From DASQTB01 sp035642095 (GTDB lineage Bacteria > Actinomycetota > UBA4738 > CALAEC01): a stretch of DNA of 31,317 nucleotides. Shown here piece by piece: positions 31,312 to 31,317 of the stretch. The notes beneath the pieces are model-generated. The model was not told the origin of the DNA. It worked only from the letters and a program-made list of their open reading frames with translations, and did not search any database. Numbering within the stretch: position 1 is the stretch's first letter; each line of letters starts with the position of its first letter. The position numbers and the translations under genes are program-made. The DNA is taken from assembly GCA_035642095.1 (NCBI GenBank), contig DASQTB010000064.1:1-31317 (forward strand), written 5' to 3'.

Positions 31312-31317
31312 GCCGAT
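31308..31317 (+). CDS. Possible start of the next gene (partial)
   Basis: GTG 31308 overlaps the lspA stop (GTGA), the same junction type used several times in this window; only three codons are visible. In many bacteria lspA is followed by an rluD-type pseudouridine synthase gene, but nothing here shows what this one is. Confidence 0.3.

Noticed and set aside
1..31317. tRNA or rRNA genes, CRISPR arrays, insertion sequences, phage or defence genes
   Set aside because: None was seen; the window reads as a conserved core chromosomal region with no sign of transfer.

Overview
The window is very GC-rich, gene-dense, actinobacterial-type chromosomal DNA that holds a nearly complete division and cell wall (dcw) cluster. 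Several features point to Actinomycetota: the order mraZ-rsmH-ftsL-ftsI-murE-murF-mraY-murD-ftsW-murG-murC-murB-ftsQ-ftsZ-pgeF-yggS-sepF-yggT-divIVA; no ftsA, with sepF present; a DUF3040 gene and a MerR regulator resembling the mycobacterial Rv1830 group; an FtsZ tail ending in DIPDFLKG; and a T-box leader on ileS. MurE carries DNPR, which indicates meso-diaminopimelate peptidoglycan. I cannot name the genus; a deep-branching or uncultured actinobacterium would fit.

Layout. Positions 1-2305 (+): the last codons of an unknown gene, dinB (DNA polymerase IV), a DUF3040 membrane protein and a MerR-family regulator. Positions 2318-6705 (-): a tight MoxR ATPase / DUF58 / membrane transglutaminase operon, convergent with the MerR gene. 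Positions 6706-7020 are non-coding, with promoter elements facing both ways. Positions 7021-7557 (+): an HNH endonuclease. Positions 7558-7712: the mraZ control region, with a promoter overlapped by four GTGG-type boxes repeated every 11 bp.

Positions 7713-21963 (+): mraZ through ftsQ, nearly all genes overlapping or touching (ATGA, GTGA or TGATG junctions), so probably one long translationally coupled transcript. It makes the UDP-MurNAc-pentapeptide (MurB-F), lipid I and II (MraY, MurG) and the septal synthase (FtsW, FtsI, FtsL, FtsQ). A 34-residue membrane micro-ORF with a good ribosome binding site sits between mraZ and rsmH. ftsZ (22129) has its own promoter and a dyad in its leader. It is followed by pgeF, yggS, sepF, yggT, divIVA and a 67-residue membrane protein whose 3' end overlaps the convergent ileS.

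Positions 26866-30036 (-): ileS of the eukaryote-like type, preceded by a T-box riboswitch with Ile specifier ATC. A divergent control region at about 30337-30424 separates it from a DksA/TraR-type zinc-finger gene and lspA (+). The last bases look like the start of another coupled gene. The most notable points are the mraZ-rsmH micro-ORF, the mraZ box array, the ftsZ leader dyad together with a MerR regulator in the same window, probable CTG start codons for yggS and lspA, and the mirrored -10 regions between ileS and the dksA-like gene. No mobile element, CRISPR array, tRNA or rRNA gene was seen.
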